Assembly: GCA_018332375.1 (NCBI GenBank)
Contig: BOPV01000001.1
Location: forward strand, 2,852,001 to 2,916,000
DNA: 64,000 nt
Direction: 5' to 3'
Origin: Roseiterribacter gracilis
GTDB taxonomy: Bacteria; Pseudomonadota; Alphaproteobacteria; BOG-932; Roseiterribacteraceae
The position numbers were made by a program, and so were the translations under genes. The first letter of the stretch is position 1. The number at the start of each line of letters is the position of its first letter. Below the pieces are notes generated by a model, which searched no databases, was not told where the DNA came from, and saw nothing but the letters and a program-made list of their open reading frames with translations. Positions 62,113 through 64,000 of this stretch are shown here, in pieces.

Positions 62113-63528
62113 GTGGCACACGAACAGATCAAGCACGCCGCTTTGGCCGGCCGTCTCGTCATCGTCGGTTTTGGCTCAATCGGTCAGGGCGTGCTGCCGC
62201 TGATCCTGCGCCATATCGATGTGGCGCCCGATCGCATCACGATCATCACGGCCGAACCGAAAGGGTCGGAAGAAGCGGCCAATTACGGCATCAAGTTCGT
62301 GCAGAAACCGCTGACGCGCGAAAATTATCGCGACGTGCTGCGACCGTTGCTGAGCGCGGGCGATTTTCTGCTGAATCTGTCGGTCGAAGTGTCGTCGGTT
62401 GCGCTGGTCGAATACGCACGCGAAGTCGGCGCGCTGTATCTCGACACTTGCATCGAGCCGTGGCCGGGCGGCTACACCGATCCCAACCTGACCCAGGCAC
62501 AACGCACCAACTACGCGCTGCGCGCGGCGGCGCTGGAGCTGAAAAAGCCGGATGCACCGACTGCGGTGCTGACGCACGGCGCCAATCCGGGTCTGGTCTC
62601 GCATCTCGTCAAAGAAGCGCTGCTGAACATCGCGCGCGACACGGGCGTTGACGCGACGACGCCGAAAGATCGCGCCGGTTGGGCTGCGCTTGCGCACAAG
62701 TTGAACATCAAAGTGATTCACGTCGCCGAGCGCGACACGCAGGTTGCAAGCGTGCCGAAGCAGGCTGGCGAGTTCGTCAACACCTGGTCGATCGACGGCT
62801 TCGTCAGCGAAGGTTGCCAGCCCGCCGAACTTGGTTGGGGCAGCCACGAAAAAGCACTGCCGCCCGACGGCCGCATGCACGAACAAGGTTGCAAGGCCGC
62901 GATCTATTTGATGCGCCCGGGCGCATCGACGCGCGTGCGCACCTGGACGCCGAACGAAGGTCCGTTCCACGGTTTCCTGATCACGCACAGCGAAGCGATC
63001 TCGATCGCCGATTACTACACGGTCGGCGACGCCGCGAAGCCGCAATACCGGCCGACGGTGCATTACGCCTATCACCCGTGCGACGACGCGGTGAAATCGG
63101 TGCACGAGCTGGCGGGCAAGAACTGGAAACAACAAGCGACGCAACGTTTGTTGATGGACGAGATCGTGTCGGGCACGGACGAGCTGGGCGTGCTGCTCGC
63201 CGGTCATGCCAAGAACGCCTATTGGTACGGTTCGCAGCTCAGCGTCGAACAAGCGCGCGAGCTGGCGCCGTACAACAATGCGACGTCGCTGCAGGTGACC
63301 GTCGCGGTTTTGGCAGGTTTGGTCTGGGCGCTGGAAAATCCGCGCCGCGGCGTCGTCGAAGCCGACGAGATGGATCACGAACGCTGCATGGCGATCATGC
63401 GCCCGTATCTCGGACGCGTGGTGGGCGTCTACGCAGACTGGACACCGCTGCAAGATCGCGAAACGCTGTTCCCCGAAGACGTCGACCACACCGATCCGTG
63501 GCAGTTCAAAAACGTGCGAGTGACCTGA
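62113..63528 (+). CDS. hss: homospermidine synthase
   Basis: NAD-dependent bacterial homospermidine synthase of 471 residues, converting two putrescines (or putrescine plus spermidine) into sym-homospermidine, a major polyamine of many alphaproteobacteria. The nucleotide motif VIVGFGSIGQG is at 16-26. LDTCIEPWPGGY, LTHGANPGLVSHLVKEAL, NTWSIDGFVSEGCQPAELGWGSHEK and the C-terminal EADEMDHERCMAIMRPYLG are family segments. GTG at 62113 follows GAGG. The following membrane-protein gene overlaps its stop. Confidence 0.94.
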   Translation: MAHEQIKHAALAGRLVIVGFGSIGQGVLPLILRHIDVAPDRITIITAEPKGSEEAANYGIKFVQKPLTRENYRDVLRPLLSAGDFLLNLSVEVSSVALVEYAREVGALYLDTCIEPWPGGYTDPNLTQAQRTNYALRAAALELKKPDAPTAVLTHGANPGLVSHLVKEALLNIARDTGVDATTPKDRAGWAALAHKLNIKVIHVAERDTQVASVPKQAGEFVNTWSIDGFVSEGCQPAELGWGSHEKALPPDGRMHEQGCKAAIYLMRPGASTRVRTWTPNEGPFHGFLITHSEAISIADYYTVGDAAKPQYRPTVHYAYHPCDDAVKSVHELAGKNWKQQATQRLLMDEIVSGTDELGVLLAGHAKNAYWYGSQLSVEQARELAPYNNATSLQVTVAVLAGLVWALENPRRGVVEADEMDHERCMAIMRPYLGRVVGVYADWTPLQDRETLFPEDVDHTDPWQFKNVRVT

Positions 63529-64000
63529 CCATCTTCGCGTTCGAAGCTTTCAGCCGCGCCTTCGGACAGCTCGGCGATCCAAAAATCCGCGGCGCGTTCT
63601 TCAAGAGCGTGTTCGCAACGCTGCTGTTTGTCGTCCTGGTTTGGGCCGGCGCCGGCGGCGTGCTGAGCCAGACGCACTTCTACGAGACGTCGTGGCTGGA
63701 TTGGTTGGCGCGCGGCTTTGCCTTCGTCGGCACGATCGGTCTCAGCCTGCTGCTGTTTTCGACCATCGTTCTGACCGTTGCCGGGTTTCTGCTCGACGAC
63801 GTGCTCGAAGCGGTCGAACGGCGCTGGTATCCCGACATGCCGCATCCGCGCGACCAGTCGTGGTTCGAGATTCTGTCGACCGGACTTGGCTTCGCGCTGA
63901 AAGCGTTGGCGCTGAACCTGCTGGTGCTGCCGCTGTATCTGCTGCTGCCCGGCCTCAACATCGTCGTGTTTCTGATCGTCAATGGCTGGCTGATCGGGCG
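63525..64000 (+). CDS. EI24/CysZ-like membrane protein (N-terminal part; runs off the window)
   Basis: Open frame to the window end, about 158 residues visible. Hydrophobic helices lie near residues 29-46, 65-90 and 128-158, with the FSRAFGQLGDPKIRGAFFKSVF entry and DDVLEAVERRWYPDMP loop typical of EI24/CysZ-fold proteins. No ATG/GTG/TTG lies before the conserved start. CTG at 63525 overlaps the hss stop (CTGA) and gives the right N-terminus; GTG at 63609 would delete part of helix 1. CysZ transports sulphate, but many EI24 proteins have no known role. Confidence 0.7.
   Translation, partial: MTIFAFEAFSRAFGQLGDPKIRGAFFKSVFATLLFVVLVWAGAGGVLSQTHFYETSWLDWLARGFAFVGTIGLSLLLFSTIVLTVAGFLLDDVLEAVERRWYPDMPHPRDQSWFEILSTGLGFALKALALNLLVLPLYLLLPGLNIVVFLIVNGWLIG

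Overview
The window is a GC-rich, densely packed bacterial chromosome segment and almost certainly alphaproteobacterial. Several genes are hallmarks of that class: the GapR/DUF2312 nucleoid protein, COQ9, an NDUFA12-type complex I accessory subunit followed by mlaD and DUF2155, clpS-clpA, xseB-ispA-dxs with tlyA close by, sdhCDAB, a rickettsial-type 17-kDa glycine-zipper lipoprotein, a phasin and homospermidine synthase. I cannot name the genus; an order such as Rhodospirillales or Hyphomicrobiales would fit. I see no rRNA, tRNA, CRISPR array, transposase or phage gene. The segment reads as core chromosome with a few accessory metabolic operons.

Layout. 1-6.8 kb: an oligoendopeptidase F truncated by the window edge, BioY, a HAD phosphatase, an enoyl-CoA hydratase, a NIPSNAP protein, and a methyltransferase divergent from a BTAD/TolB-like/TPR transcriptional regulator. 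6.8-9.9 kb (minus strand): gapR, coq9, def, acylphosphatase and a SPOR-tailed D,D-carboxypeptidase. 10-14 kb (plus strand): phasin, clpS, clpA and guanine deaminase. 13.9-21 kb: a FemAB-like acyltransferase with RidA, NDUFA12-mlaD-DUF2155, a long pentapeptide-repeat protein, and an ECF42-type sigma factor with its DGPF partner behind a recognisable ECF42-type promoter. 21-26.6 kb: rpsU, then pepP, prmA and uvrD/pcrA on the minus strand. 26.7-34.4 kb: mlaC, a palindromic intergenic repeat, a ROK-family protein whose two lobes are in swapped order, a small Rossmann protein, ettA, a HAD-IB phosphatase, an EamA transporter, a TAXI-type binding protein and a zinc-type CDF exporter.

34.4-37.9 kb is a tightly overlapping minus-strand operon (isochorismatase-type amidohydrolase, MAPEG protein, two CE4-type deacetylase paralogues) preceded by two tiny membrane proteins. 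37.9-40.7 kb holds a candidate noncoding RNA with its own terminator, then an aconitase-type large subunit, small subunit and PEP-mutase/isocitrate-lyase-type lyase. That trio has the layout expected for a dimethylmalate-like hydratase plus carbon-carbon lyase. Divergent to it is glutaryl-CoA dehydrogenase, then a chemoreceptor. 43.9-50.8 kb is the isoprenoid cluster xseB-ispA-dxs, with a hybrid kinase and response regulator lying between dxs and tlyA. 50.8-54.5 kb is fabI-aroC-sppA on the minus strand. 54.6-64 kb holds the glycine-zipper lipoprotein, pdxH, a FieF-like CDF, sdhCDAB, an MFS transporter, a 29-residue membrane peptide, homospermidine synthase and the start of an EI24/CysZ-like membrane protein.

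The most unusual item is the ROK protein at 27462-28592. The typical ROK C-terminal lobe comes first and the N-terminal phosphate-binding lobe second, which looks like a circular permutation. Other points worth a second look are rpsU without a canonical start codon near its conserved N-terminus, two apparent CTG starts in CTGA stop/start overlaps, the candidate ncRNA near 38.0 kb, and the lyase/hydratase operon.
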